64,000 nt of DNA from Haloarcula litorea (GTDB lineage Archaea; Halobacteriota; Halobacteria; Halobacteriales; Haloarculaceae), in contig NZ_CP119779.1 in NCBI RefSeq assembly GCF_029338195.1, forward strand, positions 3,240,794 through 3,304,793, read 5' to 3'. Positions 19,601 to 27,154 of the stretch are shown here, piece by piece (position 1 is the stretch's first letter; each line of letters opens with the position of its first letter). The position numbers and the translations under genes were made by a program. The notes beneath the pieces were generated by a model. That model worked only from the letters and a program-made list of their open reading frames with translations. It did not search any database and was not told the DNA's origin.

Positions 19601-19855
19601 GGCTCCGCTATCACGGACTCCGCCAACGTGACGGTCGTCTCCGAGGACACGGACACCGAGACGGAGGCCCCCGACACGGACACCGAGACGGAGGCCCCCG
19701 ACACGGACACCGAGACGGAGATGCCCGACACGGACACCGAGACGGAGACCGACGAGCCGACGACCACTGGCAGCAGTGGTCCCGGCTTCACGGCCATCGT
19801 TGCCCTCGTCGCGCTGCTGGCCGCCGCGCTGCTGGCAGCCCGCCGAGACAACTAA
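16646..19855 (+). CDS. csg: S-layer surface glycoprotein with PGF-CTERM anchor
   Basis: 1069 residues. The first 34 or so form the characteristic haloarchaeal surface-glycoprotein signal peptide (KIRSLFLTALMVFSV, cleavage near SAAAA). The mature chain is very acidic, beta-rich and carries many N-x-S/T sequons, so it is exported by Sec and N-glycosylated. A Thr/Glu/Asp-rich spacer with 9-residue repeats leads to the C-terminal tripartite PGF-CTERM: SSGPGFT, a hydrophobic helix, and a basic tail RRDN. Archaeosortase is expected to cut at PGF and attach a lipid. The artA gene lies immediately downstream. It would form the cell-wall lattice; tandem strong promoters agree with high expression. The 5' third uses visibly less GC-biased codons than the rest. 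Confidence 0.95.
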   Translation: MTDTSEKIRSLFLTALMVFSVIGGSIAFAGSAAAANNGSLTLTPNDNEEAGPTQYDHSADLELDSDQSLYYVDVDFTSDSSANVDLSDVSAEDIQVQTPQGDRTQASDFTDVTKSNGVLSFKLSNSIDGLSDEDTVQVIVDDVDNPVAASGGSTYTFEVSYRDSSDSQFDSNSVDYTISNTGGEAGTPDIRKATHYVPTDAPSGEGSIEIAFNEDIIEGSTGDESIVVGYENGSESDNLADSASIDADSGRLVVDLNAVITNVQNVTVSGYEDEASNEMDEQTVDLVFAPSTVDMTSDGTDEQVDDEAFQGANVALEGTVNDEFRIQGADDDNSQVDLTRGSGTHSQVYVLDTDNLDTGDYDVENTDVSDIASENQINRTLRLNNLGLEVSADENTFQTDENVTATVESNAIDRDVDAELVDSNGDVEEEVTVRIDSDGNAEADFGEIDTGNYTVNATDVNTGVTATSDEFEVVDAGDASVSFNQSVVTEQQGDIVEVVVNLQNTDTATVQIGDYTDDNYNITGEVEDGDGDGQVTVEFNSYTAGAVSGDEVVSVADSDDEITNVSQGGEFTDVAGRDAGENLLEPSDYDLLVEAGAMTGTTVDDEDAVATLSLAERSTDATQVWTAPEDDLQSLQDAEASEVYDYIAANNLTQADTVAQSDTVVVQVQASGLEGALAATADDTTDAYIEATGAYDSDSTADPIQFQFEEVTTAANAVPDTVTVGDLDSDEVSVIYDEANDSHFLVVDSDGVTDEFNGHESGDEYEANFTVYDNTELSEDNVTVNDTFAIEDRDATLNGGNDIVVQSATGQSISGTTNLAPGSEVTVRIRDDADTAAFLKQPDATVGVNGSFTATADFSDVSPGTNFTAQTRIGSSNVGDSVDGTVTSGPAASVIISDQESNGETVTVDSVTLSEGGFVAIHLNNASGDVIGASDYLESGTHEDVEITLDSAQDEDFTAVAMPHLDTDDDQTYDFPDNDGPYTANGSAITDSANVTVVSEDTDTETEAPDTDTETEAPDTDTETEMPDTDTETETDEPTTTGSSGPGFTAIVALVALLAAALLAARRDN
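19646..19747 (+). repeat. 27-bp tandem repeat in the S-layer stalk
   Basis: Units start at 19646, 19673, 19700 and 19727 (the last partial). Each encodes a 9-residue DTDTETExP motif. Near-identical DNA copies suggest recent slippage, so the copy number may vary between strains. The Thr-rich stretch fits an O-glycosylated stalk just outside the membrane anchor. Confidence 0.9.
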
Positions 19856-19895
19856 CGGGAGCAGTTCCCGTCCCTGACACTCGCACTTTCTTTCG
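19855..19895 (+). terminator. Terminator after the S-layer gene
   Basis: ACGGGA-GCAGT-TCCCGT (19855-19871) is a 6-bp hairpin that begins at the last base of the TAA. A pyrimidine tract CTTTCTTTC follows. Confidence 0.55.
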
Positions 19896-19933
19896 GACGC
19901 TCGCCCGATAGCGGCAGCGCCGCCCTCGTGCGC

Positions 19934-19970
19934 TCTGTGCGCACAGACCGGCGCAACGACAAAGCATATA
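19934..19970 (+). promoter_or_regulatory. artA promoter with adjacent 14-bp palindrome
   Basis: ACAAAGCATATA (19959-19970) repeats the ACAAAGC plus TATA layout of the two S-layer promoters and would give a transcript starting almost at the artA ATG. TCTGTGCGCACAGA (19934-19947), a perfect palindrome, lies just upstream and may be an operator. Confidence 0.55.
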
Positions 19971-19995
19971 GGTCGGATCAGCCAACGTTCCGGTA

Positions 19996-21000
19996 ATGAA
20001 CCCGACAGTCCTACAGTCCCGTCTCACCCTCGGTGGACTGTCGTTCGATCCGCTGGTCTACTCCGAGCCGCTGATGTGGCTCGTACTCGGGGCGTTTCTG
20101 GGGAGTGCGCTCCTGCGACGGTACGACGAGGCGTGGGCACGCGGCGTCGCCGTCGCCGGCTGGGGCCTGTTCGGCCTGTTCTGGCTGGTCCTGTTCCCGC
20201 ACTTCACGTTCACGCAGAAGAGTCTCATCGAGGGGGTCGGGGGCCTCGCGGCGGTGCCGCTGTCGCTGTACGCGGGCTACCTGCTCTGGCACGGCCGGGA
20301 CTCCATTTTCGTCCTGACGCGCGCGGTCGGCCTGATGGGGATCGTCTACGTACCGTTCATCGCGATCGGGCCGCTCCGGCAGTGGCTGGTCGAACTGGTC
20401 ACGGCACAGACCGCGTTCCTGATGTCGCTGCTCGGCGTCGACCCGCTGGTCGTCGGTGGGTTCTCCCACGACGGACTCCGGATCACCGGCAAGGTGTACC
20501 CCTACGAGAGCACGTTCTGGTTCGAGCGGGAGGACGGCCCCATCACCTACAACATCCTGCTGGCGTGTACGGGGATGGGGAGCATCTCCATCTTCGCCGG
20601 CGGTATCCTGGCGGTGTCGGCTCCGTGGCGGCGGAAACTCCGGGCGCTTGCGATCACCGTGCCGGTCATCTACGGCCTCAATCTGCTCCGGAACGTGTTC
20701 ATCGCGGTGTCGTTCGGTCAACAGCGGATGCAGTTCTTCGAGGGGACCATCATGACGCTGTTCGGGTTGACGGACCCGCGGATGGTCTCGTACTACCTCG
20801 CGGACCGCATCCTCGCACAGACCGGCTCCGTGGTCGTCCTCGTCCTCATCACGTGGGCGCTCGCCCGGGAACTGCCGGAGCTGACCGTGCTGGTCGAGGA
20901 GCTACTGTACCTCGTCACCGGGACCGAGTACGACCTCGCGGCGGCGGTCGACGCCGAGCGCGAGACGGTCGAGGCGGACCCGGCGGTGTCGGACGACTGA
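19996..21000 (+). CDS. artA: Archaeosortase A
   Basis: 334 residues with about eight membrane helices. The exosortase/archaeosortase catalytic residues are all in place: Cys191 in LLACTGMGS, Arg232 in NLLRNVF and Arg271 in YLADRILAQTG. It acts at the outer face of the membrane, cleaving PGF-CTERM proteins and passing them to a lipid anchor, as shown for Haloferax ArtA. The likely main substrate is encoded directly upstream. The C-terminal 40 residues are cytosolic and acidic. It has its own promoter, so it need not be co-transcribed. Confidence 0.95.
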   Translation: MNPTVLQSRLTLGGLSFDPLVYSEPLMWLVLGAFLGSALLRRYDEAWARGVAVAGWGLFGLFWLVLFPHFTFTQKSLIEGVGGLAAVPLSLYAGYLLWHGRDSIFVLTRAVGLMGIVYVPFIAIGPLRQWLVELVTAQTAFLMSLLGVDPLVVGGFSHDGLRITGKVYPYESTFWFEREDGPITYNILLACTGMGSISIFAGGILAVSAPWRRKLRALAITVPVIYGLNLLRNVFIAVSFGQQRMQFFEGTIMTLFGLTDPRMVSYYLADRILAQTGSVVVLVLITWALARELPELTVLVEELLYLVTGTEYDLAAAVDAERETVEADPAVSDD

Positions 21001-21010
21001 GCGGCTCCGT

Positions 21011-21781
21011 TCAGTCGTCGGCGATAGCCGAGAGTGCCTCCTCCTCGATCGGGTGACGTTCGGCGGGGATCACCAGCAGGTGCAACGGGTCGCCGAACGA
21101 GCGAGTGGCCAACTCCGACAGCGGAGCCGCCGCCACGGTCGGATCGGGGCTGCCCGCGCGGGCGACGACGACGCCGAGCGTCTCCGGAAACGGGTCGGCG
21201 AGCATCGCCGCGGCCCGGTCGGCGGTCAGGTAGGTGTCGTCGCTGTCGTCCCAGTGGGGGTCGTCGACCTTGATGTCGAGGTAGACCAGCGTGTGGAGGT
21301 CCCGCTCGCGGTTGTCCTCGATCGTCCGGACGACGCTGTCGGGGACGCCGTCGCCGCCGTGAGCGGCCTCGAACGGCAGCGTCGTCGCCTTACCGAAGCG
21401 GTAGTTCTGTAGTCCGGTCAGGGAGGCGGCGGCGGTCTGTGCCGTCGTCCCGTGGACGACGCGGGTGTCGATACCGCGGTCCTCGGCCCGGAGCCGGAGG
21501 TCCGTGTGGGTCGTCGAGACCATCGTGTCGCCGGCGGTCAGGAACGCGACGTCCCGGTCCTCGGCGGCCGCCAGGATCGGCTCCGGGTCCTGTTCGACGC
21601 CGGCGCGGTCCCGGACCTCGATGGTCGTGTCGTGGTACGCCTCCAGCGTGTCGAGGTCGGTCCCGACGAGCCGGCTGGTGTAGAACTCCGCGAACACGCG
21701 GTCGGCCGCGCGGACGGCGTCCCGGCCGGCGACGGTGACCGAGCGTTCGTCGTAGAGGCCGAGTCCGACGAAAGTGAGCAT
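21011..21781 (-). CDS. dphB: Diphthine synthase
   Basis: 256 residues starting at ATG 21781 (MLTFVGLGLYDERSVTVAG). It belongs to the tetrapyrrole-methylase fold: the GLGL loop at the start, TAGDTMVSTTH near residue 85 and VVHGTTAQTAAASLTGLQNYRFG near 110-132 are DphB/Dph5 landmarks. It methylates the modified histidine of elongation factor 2 using S-adenosylmethionine in diphthamide synthesis. It is convergent with artA and divergent from trm5. The large in-frame extension upstream of the ATG runs antisense to trm5 and is not coding. Confidence 0.95.
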   Translation of the reverse strand: MLTFVGLGLYDERSVTVAGRDAVRAADRVFAEFYTSRLVGTDLDTLEAYHDTTIEVRDRAGVEQDPEPILAAAEDRDVAFLTAGDTMVSTTHTDLRLRAEDRGIDTRVVHGTTAQTAAASLTGLQNYRFGKATTLPFEAAHGGDGVPDSVVRTIEDNRERDLHTLVYLDIKVDDPHWDDSDDTYLTADRAAAMLADPFPETLGVVVARAGSPDPTVAAAPLSELATRSFGDPLHLLVIPAERHPIEEEALSAIADD

Positions 21782-21856
21782 ACCGTCGGTGGGTCGGGCG
21801 CGGTGATAAAGGGCGCGAAGCGTCAGGCTTACCGCCCGCGGTGGGGGAGTGAGGGT

Positions 21857-22837
21857 ATGGGCGTCCCCTGCGTTCGCGTCGCTCGCGAGGACGGCGAGGC
21901 GACTCGGCAGCGGCTGGCCGAGGCGGACCTCGTCGACGACGGCTACGACATCACGGTCGCCGACGGGTCGCTGTACGTCCCCGTCACCGACCCGACGGCC
22001 GTCCCCGACGCGTTCGACGTGGTGGAGTTCGACGCGCCGGTCCGAGAGGGCCAGACGATGCCGGCGGACATCCTGGGGGTCGACCCCAGCTACGAGCGCA
22101 TCGGGGACCTCGTCATCATCGACGAGGACGACCCAGAGCGCGCACGGACGATCGCCGACGCCATCGTCGACTCGGACCTCCCGGTCGAGGGCGTGTTGAA
22201 CCGGGCGTCGAAGATCAAGGGGGAACAGCGGGTCCGCGACTGGGAGGTGCTGGCCGGCGACACGACCGAGGTCGTCCACCGGGAGTACGGCTGTGCGTTC
22301 GAACTCGATCTCGCCGCGGTGTACTTCTCGCCGCGGCTGGCGACCGAGCGCCACCGCGTCGTCGAGCAGGTGCGCGAGGGCGAGCACGCCTTCGACATGT
22401 TCGCCGGCGTCGGGCCGTTCGTCGTCCCGTTCGCGAAGCGCGGGGCCACCTGCGTCGGCACGGACATCAACGAGCGGGCCGTCGAGTACCTGCGGCGCAA
22501 CGCCGAGCGCAACGGCGTCGCGGACCGGATCACCGCGATCCACGGCGACGTCCGCGAGGTGGCGGCCGACTACACGGGGTGGGCCGACCGCGTCGTGATG
22601 AACCTCCCCCACAGCGCCGACGAGTTCGTCGAGACGGCCGTCGAACTGGCCGGCGACGACTGCGTGCTCCACTACTACGACATCCAGCCCGACGAGGACC
22701 TCTACGGTCCGGGCGAGCGGGCCGTCCGCGCGGCCGCCGAACCGGCCTACGAGGTGACCGTCGAGACGCGCCGGACGGTCCGGTCGTACGCGCCGGGCGA
22801 GCAGAACGTCGTGCTGGACGTCCGACTCCGGCGGTGA
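21857..22837 (+). CDS. trm5: tRNA (guanine37-N1)-methyltransferase
   Basis: 326 residues. An N-terminal D1 region is followed by RNA-contacting residues (NRASKIKGEQRVRDWEVL), the SAM-binding motif DMFAGVGPFVVPFAKRG, and the NLPHSADEF active-site loop of Trm5. It makes m1G37 next to the anticodon, preventing frameshifting, and in archaea may also feed wyosine synthesis. The ATG at 21857 lies about 10 bp after a GGGGGAGTGAGG purine run. Confidence 0.93.
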   Translation: MGVPCVRVAREDGEATRQRLAEADLVDDGYDITVADGSLYVPVTDPTAVPDAFDVVEFDAPVREGQTMPADILGVDPSYERIGDLVIIDEDDPERARTIADAIVDSDLPVEGVLNRASKIKGEQRVRDWEVLAGDTTEVVHREYGCAFELDLAAVYFSPRLATERHRVVEQVREGEHAFDMFAGVGPFVVPFAKRGATCVGTDINERAVEYLRRNAERNGVADRITAIHGDVREVAADYTGWADRVVMNLPHSADEFVETAVELAGDDCVLHYYDIQPDEDLYGPGERAVRAAAEPAYEVTVETRRTVRSYAPGEQNVVLDVRLRR

Positions 22838-22905
22838 CGGGGACGGGCGGACCGGGCGTGAAGAACAGTTATGTGCGTCCGGGAGGAGAACCGAAGTAGT
22901 CACAG

Positions 22906-23157
22906 ATGGGTGCGAGCGGGGCGGACGACATCGACGTTCGTGACATCTCACCGATGGCGTGGCGACTGCTCCGGGTCGCGGCCGGGTTCGGACAGCGGGA
23001 GGTCGAGACGGAGGTCGACGACATCATGCAAGCACACGTCTCGATGCTGGAGAGCGACACTCGCAGTCTCTCGGAGGCGCGCTTGGAGGAGCTGTTCGCC
23101 CTGTACTGCGCCGAACTGACCGACGAACAGCTCCGGGCACTGGTGGAGCACTTCTGA
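22906..23157 (+). CDS. Small helix-turn-helix protein
   Basis: 83 residues. After a disordered start, PMAWRLLRVAAGFGQREVETEVDDIMQAHVSMLES has the helix spacing of an Xre-type HTH, and the C-terminal RLEELFALYCAELTDEQLRALVEHF is helical. It is probably a DNA-binding regulator, perhaps of the transporter gene that starts 65 bp later. There is no sensor domain. The target is unknown. Confidence 0.75.
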   Translation: MGASGADDIDVRDISPMAWRLLRVAAGFGQREVETEVDDIMQAHVSMLESDTRSLSEARLEELFALYCAELTDEQLRALVEHF

Positions 23158-23221
23158 CCATGACGGGGACACACACGAGGGGGCCGACCGGATCGGGCAC
23201 GGACGACGAGGGGAACGGGAG

Positions 23222-24778
23222 GTGGCACCTGTGAGCTGGAACGTCACCGAGAACCCCCGCCGGGTCGCGGCGGGGCTGGTCCTCGGGATCGGCAGCACTG
23301 CGCTGGTCGCGCTGCTCCCGACCCCGCCGGGGCTGAACCCGGCCGCTCAGTACGCGCTGGCGACGATGGCGCTGGCCGCGAGCCTCTGGGTGACGAAGGC
23401 GCTTCCGCTCCCGGTGACGGCGTTGCTCATCCCGGTGGCACTGACTGGCTTCGGCGTCTACGACTCGATGGAACGGGCGCTGTCGGGGTTCGCGGACCCG
23501 CTGATCTTCCTGTTCATCGCGGGCTTCATGCTGGCGGAGGCGCTCCAGACGCACAACATCGACCGGCGACTGGCGCTGACGCTCATCAACCGACTGGGGC
23601 GGTCCCCGCGGCTGCTCGTGCTGGCGATCATGGTCGCGACGGCGTTCATGTCGATGTGGGTGTCAAACACCGCGACGACGGCGATGATGACACCGGTCGC
23701 GCTCGGGATGCTCGCCGAGGTGGTCGGTCGGGACTCGTCCACCGGCGAGGTGTCGAACATGCGGGTGGCGACGCTGCTGGGGACGGCCTACGCGGCCAGC
23801 GTCGGCGGGGTCGGGACGCTCATCGGCACGCCGCCGAACGTCGTCGCCGTCGCCTTCCTGGACAGGCTGGTCGGCGTGGAGATCTCGTTCGCTCAGTGGC
23901 TCGTCGTCGGCCTCCCCATCGTCGCGGTGACGCTCCCGCTGACGTGGTACGTCCTGGCCTTCCGGCTCTACCCGCCGGAGATCGACAGCGTCGACGACGC
24001 CCGCGAACAGGCCGCGACCTACCTCGAGGAGGAGGGCACGCTCTCGCCGCGGGGACGGCGCGCAGCGTACATCTTCGCGGCGACGGCGATCCTCTGGATC
24101 CTCGGGGGGCTCGGGTTCCTGTTCGAGGGGCTGTTGCCCGAGCCGTGGTTCGTGACGCTGTTCGGCGGGGACGGGACGAACGTCTTCGGCCTGGAGGGCC
24201 ACCGGGGGATCCTGTACTTCGTCGTGGTGGGACTGCTCGCCATCCCGGCACTGGTGCTGTCCGACGCCGACGACTGGGAGAACCTCGTCGACATCGACTG
24301 GGGGACGATCGTGCTGTTCGGCGGCGGCATCTCCCTGGCCGACGCGCTGGCCGAGACGGACGCGACCGACTGGCTGGCGACGACGGTGTTCGACGCGGTG
24401 ATCGGCGCGCCGCTGGTCCTGGTCGTCCTCTCGGTCGTCGTGTTCACCGTCCTCGTCACCGAACTCTCCTCGAACACGGCGACGACGACGATCCTCGCGC
24501 CGATCCTCATCGGGCTCGGCAGCGTCCTCGCGAGCACGCTCGGCGTCGATCCGGTCACCGCGTCGGTGTTCCTCACGGTCACGGGCGCGATCGCGGCGAG
24601 TTTCGCCTTCGCGCTGCCGGTCGCGACCCCGCCCAACGCCATCGTCTTCGGGAGCGGCCACCTCGAACAGCGGGACATGATCCGGGCCGGAGTCGTCCTG
24701 AACGCGCTGATGACGGTGGTCCTGACCCTGTTGCTGGTGGTGCTGTTCTCGGTGTTGTGGCCGCACGTCCTCTGGTAG
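23222..24778 (+). CDS. DASS/SLC13-family sodium:anion symporter
   Basis: 518 residues with eleven or so membrane segments in two inverted halves. Each half carries an SNT motif: SNTATTAMMTPVALG near 140 and SSNTATTTILAPI near 420, which bind Na+ and the dicarboxylate or phosphate/sulfate substrate. IGTPPNVVAVAF and ALPVATPPNAIVFGSG are further family landmarks. The start may be GTG 23222 or GTG 23231. A 24-codon ORF at 23161-23235 (MTGTHTRGPTG...) overlaps the start and could be a coupling leader or chance. The substrate cannot be told from sequence. Confidence 0.9.
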   Translation: MAPVSWNVTENPRRVAAGLVLGIGSTALVALLPTPPGLNPAAQYALATMALAASLWVTKALPLPVTALLIPVALTGFGVYDSMERALSGFADPLIFLFIAGFMLAEALQTHNIDRRLALTLINRLGRSPRLLVLAIMVATAFMSMWVSNTATTAMMTPVALGMLAEVVGRDSSTGEVSNMRVATLLGTAYAASVGGVGTLIGTPPNVVAVAFLDRLVGVEISFAQWLVVGLPIVAVTLPLTWYVLAFRLYPPEIDSVDDAREQAATYLEEEGTLSPRGRRAAYIFAATAILWILGGLGFLFEGLLPEPWFVTLFGGDGTNVFGLEGHRGILYFVVVGLLAIPALVLSDADDWENLVDIDWGTIVLFGGGISLADALAETDATDWLATTVFDAVIGAPLVLVVLSVVVFTVLVTELSSNTATTTILAPILIGLGSVLASTLGVDPVTASVFLTVTGAIAASFAFALPVATPPNAIVFGSGHLEQRDMIRAGVVLNALMTVVLTLLLVVLFSVLWPHVLW

Positions 24779-24854
24779 GGCGCGCGCGACACGCGTCGAG
24801 ACCGAGCGGAGAGGCGCTCGTCCCGAGAGCGGTTATTTCAGCGCGAACCCGACC

Positions 24855-24924
24855 CCATTAATCCCTAATGGTTAATAGGTCGTGTTACTTTGACACAGAT
24901 AGTGCGTGTATCACTGATACACGC
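24855..24924 (+). promoter_or_regulatory. livJ promoter region with two inverted repeats
   Basis: CCATTA-ATCCC-TAATGG (24855-24871) overlaps a TATA-like GGTTAATAGG (24870-24879). Downstream, GCGTGTATC-ACT-GATACACGC (24904-24924) has perfect 9-bp arms and falls near the expected start of RNA, 15 bp before the livJ ATG. It is a good candidate operator for a repressor sensing amino acids or nitrogen. Confidence 0.6.
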
Positions 24925-24938
24925 TCTGAACACCAACT

Positions 24939-26261
24939 ATGACGCGAGAACACGACCGACGTTCGTTCATCAAGGTTGCGGGAAGCGCAGGCGCGCTCGG
25001 ACTGACTGGCCTCGCCGGCTGTTCCGGAGACGGCGGCAGCGGCGGGGACGGTGGCGACGGCGGCGGCGATGGCGGCGACGGCGGCGGTGACGGCGGGTCC
25101 ACCGGCGAGAGCGGGAGCGGGACAGACGTCATCACGCTGGGTGGCTCGATGAGCCTCACCGGGGACAACGCCGACCTGGGCCAGCTGTATCAGGACGCCT
25201 ACCAGCTCACCATCGACCGTATCAACGAGCAGGGCGGCGTCGAGGCGGGCGACGGCAACACCTACGAACTGGAGATGATCCTCCGGGACGACGGGACCGA
25301 CGCCTCGACCTCGAAGTCGATCTACCAGGAGCTGATCGACCAGGAGGACATCAACTACCTGCTGGGCCCGTACTCCAGTACGGTGACGCTGCCCGCCAGT
25401 GCGGTCGCGGCACAGAACCAGCTCCCGATGGTCGAGGGCGGCGGTGCGAGCCCGGAGATCTTCGCGCAGGGCAACGAGTGGATCTTCGGCCTGCTGCCGA
25501 CGGCTAACAAGTACGCGAAGAGCTACATCGACATGTGCCTGGCGCAGGACCCGACGCCCGAGTCCATCGCCATCCTCGCGGAGGACGGCACGTTCAGTCA
25601 GTCGACGGCGGAGGGCGCACGCAACAAGATCGAGGAGACGGACCTGGAGCTCGTCGTGGACCAGACGTTCCCCTCGGGGACGTCCGACCTCTCGACCAAC
25701 CTCGGGCGGGTCCGAGACCAGGACGCGGACGTCCTGCTGCTGTGTGCCCACCAGAAGCACAACATCATCCTGGCGAACCAGATGGAGAGTCAGAACGTCA
25801 ACGTCGACGCCGCGATGGGCACCGTCGGCAGCCTCAACGAGTCGTTCAAGAACGAGGTCGGCGCGAACGGGGACTACATGTACGGACCGTCCTCCTGGGC
25901 GACCAACGCGGACTTCGAGGACCCGGTCTACGGCAGCACCAGCGACTTCGTCTCCGCCATCGAGGAGCAGTTCGGCTACCCGCCGGACTACCACAGCGCC
26001 GCCGGCGAGGCGGTCATCCTGACGTTCATGAACGCCTTCCAGCAGGTCGACGAACTCGGGCCGACGCCGGTCCGCAACCAGATCCGGCAGTCCGACTTCA
26101 TGACCGCCTACGGCAACGTCGCCTTCGACGACAGCGGCGTCATCAACAAGAACATGCTGGTCTACCAGTGGCAGCCCGACCCGGGCCTCCAGATCACCTA
26201 CCCCGAGAACGTCGCACAGTCCGATCCCATCTACCCGATGCCCGACTGGAGTGAGCGCTAA
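24939..26261 (+). CDS. livJ: Branched-chain amino-acid type ABC substrate-binding lipoprotein
   Basis: 440 residues. A Tat signal (RRSFIK) runs into a lipobox LAGC, then a Gly/Asp-rich linker encoded by an imperfect GGCGGCGAC-type repeat. The periplasmic-binding type I domain starts around VITLGGSMSLTGDNADLG and continues to the end. It would be exported folded, lipid-anchored outside, and deliver ligand to LivHM. The family also includes urea and amide binders, so leucine-type substrate is only the default. It is the first gene of the five-gene operon livJHMGF. Confidence 0.92.
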   Translation: MTREHDRRSFIKVAGSAGALGLTGLAGCSGDGGSGGDGGDGGGDGGDGGGDGGSTGESGSGTDVITLGGSMSLTGDNADLGQLYQDAYQLTIDRINEQGGVEAGDGNTYELEMILRDDGTDASTSKSIYQELIDQEDINYLLGPYSSTVTLPASAVAAQNQLPMVEGGGASPEIFAQGNEWIFGLLPTANKYAKSYIDMCLAQDPTPESIAILAEDGTFSQSTAEGARNKIEETDLELVVDQTFPSGTSDLSTNLGRVRDQDADVLLLCAHQKHNIILANQMESQNVNVDAAMGTVGSLNESFKNEVGANGDYMYGPSSWATNADFEDPVYGSTSDFVSAIEEQFGYPPDYHSAAGEAVILTFMNAFQQVDELGPTPVRNQIRQSDFMTAYGNVAFDDSGVINKNMLVYQWQPDPGLQITYPENVAQSDPIYPMPDWSER

Positions 26262-26266
26262 CACCG

Positions 26267-27154
26267 ATGGCGGCGACGCAGTTCATCGTCAACGGCCTCC
26301 TCGTGGGGGCGCTGTTCGCTGCGGTAGCCGTCGGCTTCGCGCTCATCTGGGGTGTCGTCGACATCATCAACCTCGCCCACGGCGAGATGGTGATGCTCGG
26401 CGGCTACACGTCCTACTGGGCGCTGACGCTCGTCACGGGGAACGCCGAGGGGTCACCGATCCTGTTCCTCGCGACGATCCCGATCGCCATCGGCGCGATG
26501 TTCGTCGTCGGCTACGCGCTCCAGCGCGTCCTCGTCTCGCAGGTCATCGGGACGGACATCTTCCTCACCCTGCTGGTCACCTTCGGAGCGAGCATCGCGA
26601 TCCAGCAACTGGCCATCCAGGCGTGGTCGGCGAACCCGCGGTCGATCCAGGTCTCGTTCGCCAGCCCGTCGTTCACGGTCGGGGGCGTCGTCGTCCCGAA
26701 GATGAAGCTGGTGGCGTTCGTCGGTGCCATCCTGCTGACGGTGGCACTGTACGCCTTCCTCCAGCGGACCCGGACCGGTCGCGCGATCCGGGCCGTCTCG
26801 CAGAACCCCGAGGCCGCAGCGCTCGTCGGCATCGACGTCGAACGCACTCGGGCGATCACCTTCGGACTCTCGTCGGCCATCGCCGGCGGCGTCGGCGCGT
26901 TCATCGGCGTCATCCTCAACATCCAGCCCCAGATGGGTCTGATCTACACGCTGAAGAGCTTCGTCATCGTCGTCTTCGGCGGCGTCGGCTCGATCCCCGG
27001 CGCGATGGTCGGGGGCCTGTTGCTCGGCTCCGTCGAGGAGTTGGTCGCGGGGTTCATCTCCTCGCAGTGGACGCTGGCGGTGAGCTTCTCGCTGCTCATC
27101 GTCCTGCTGGTCGTCAAGCCGAAGGGCCTGTTCGGTGAGGGGGTGAGCGAATGA
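26267..27154 (+). CDS. livH: ABC permease LivH
   Basis: 295 residues, eight or so membrane helices. Typical LivH features are the N-terminal NGLLVGALFAAVAVGFALIWGVVDIINLAHGEMVMLGGY and the late EAA-like segment FGGVGSIPGAMVGGLLLG. It forms the channel with LivM. It starts 5 bp after livJ and its ATGA overlaps livM. Confidence 0.95.
   Translation: MAATQFIVNGLLVGALFAAVAVGFALIWGVVDIINLAHGEMVMLGGYTSYWALTLVTGNAEGSPILFLATIPIAIGAMFVVGYALQRVLVSQVIGTDIFLTLLVTFGASIAIQQLAIQAWSANPRSIQVSFASPSFTVGGVVVPKMKLVAFVGAILLTVALYAFLQRTRTGRAIRAVSQNPEAAALVGIDVERTRAITFGLSSAIAGGVGAFIGVILNIQPQMGLIYTLKSFVIVVFGGVGSIPGAMVGGLLLGSVEELVAGFISSQWTLAVSFSLLIVLLVVKPKGLFGEGVSE

Noticed and set aside
23161..23235. 24-codon ORF overlapping the DASS transporter start
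   Set aside because: Possible leader peptide but too short and unconserved-looking to call as a gene; noted under the transporter.
25030..25110. Gly/Asp repeat in livJ as a mobile or CRISPR-like repeat
   Set aside because: It encodes an in-frame flexible linker after the lipobox, which is usual in haloarchaeal binding proteins. No CRISPR array is visible anywhere in the window.
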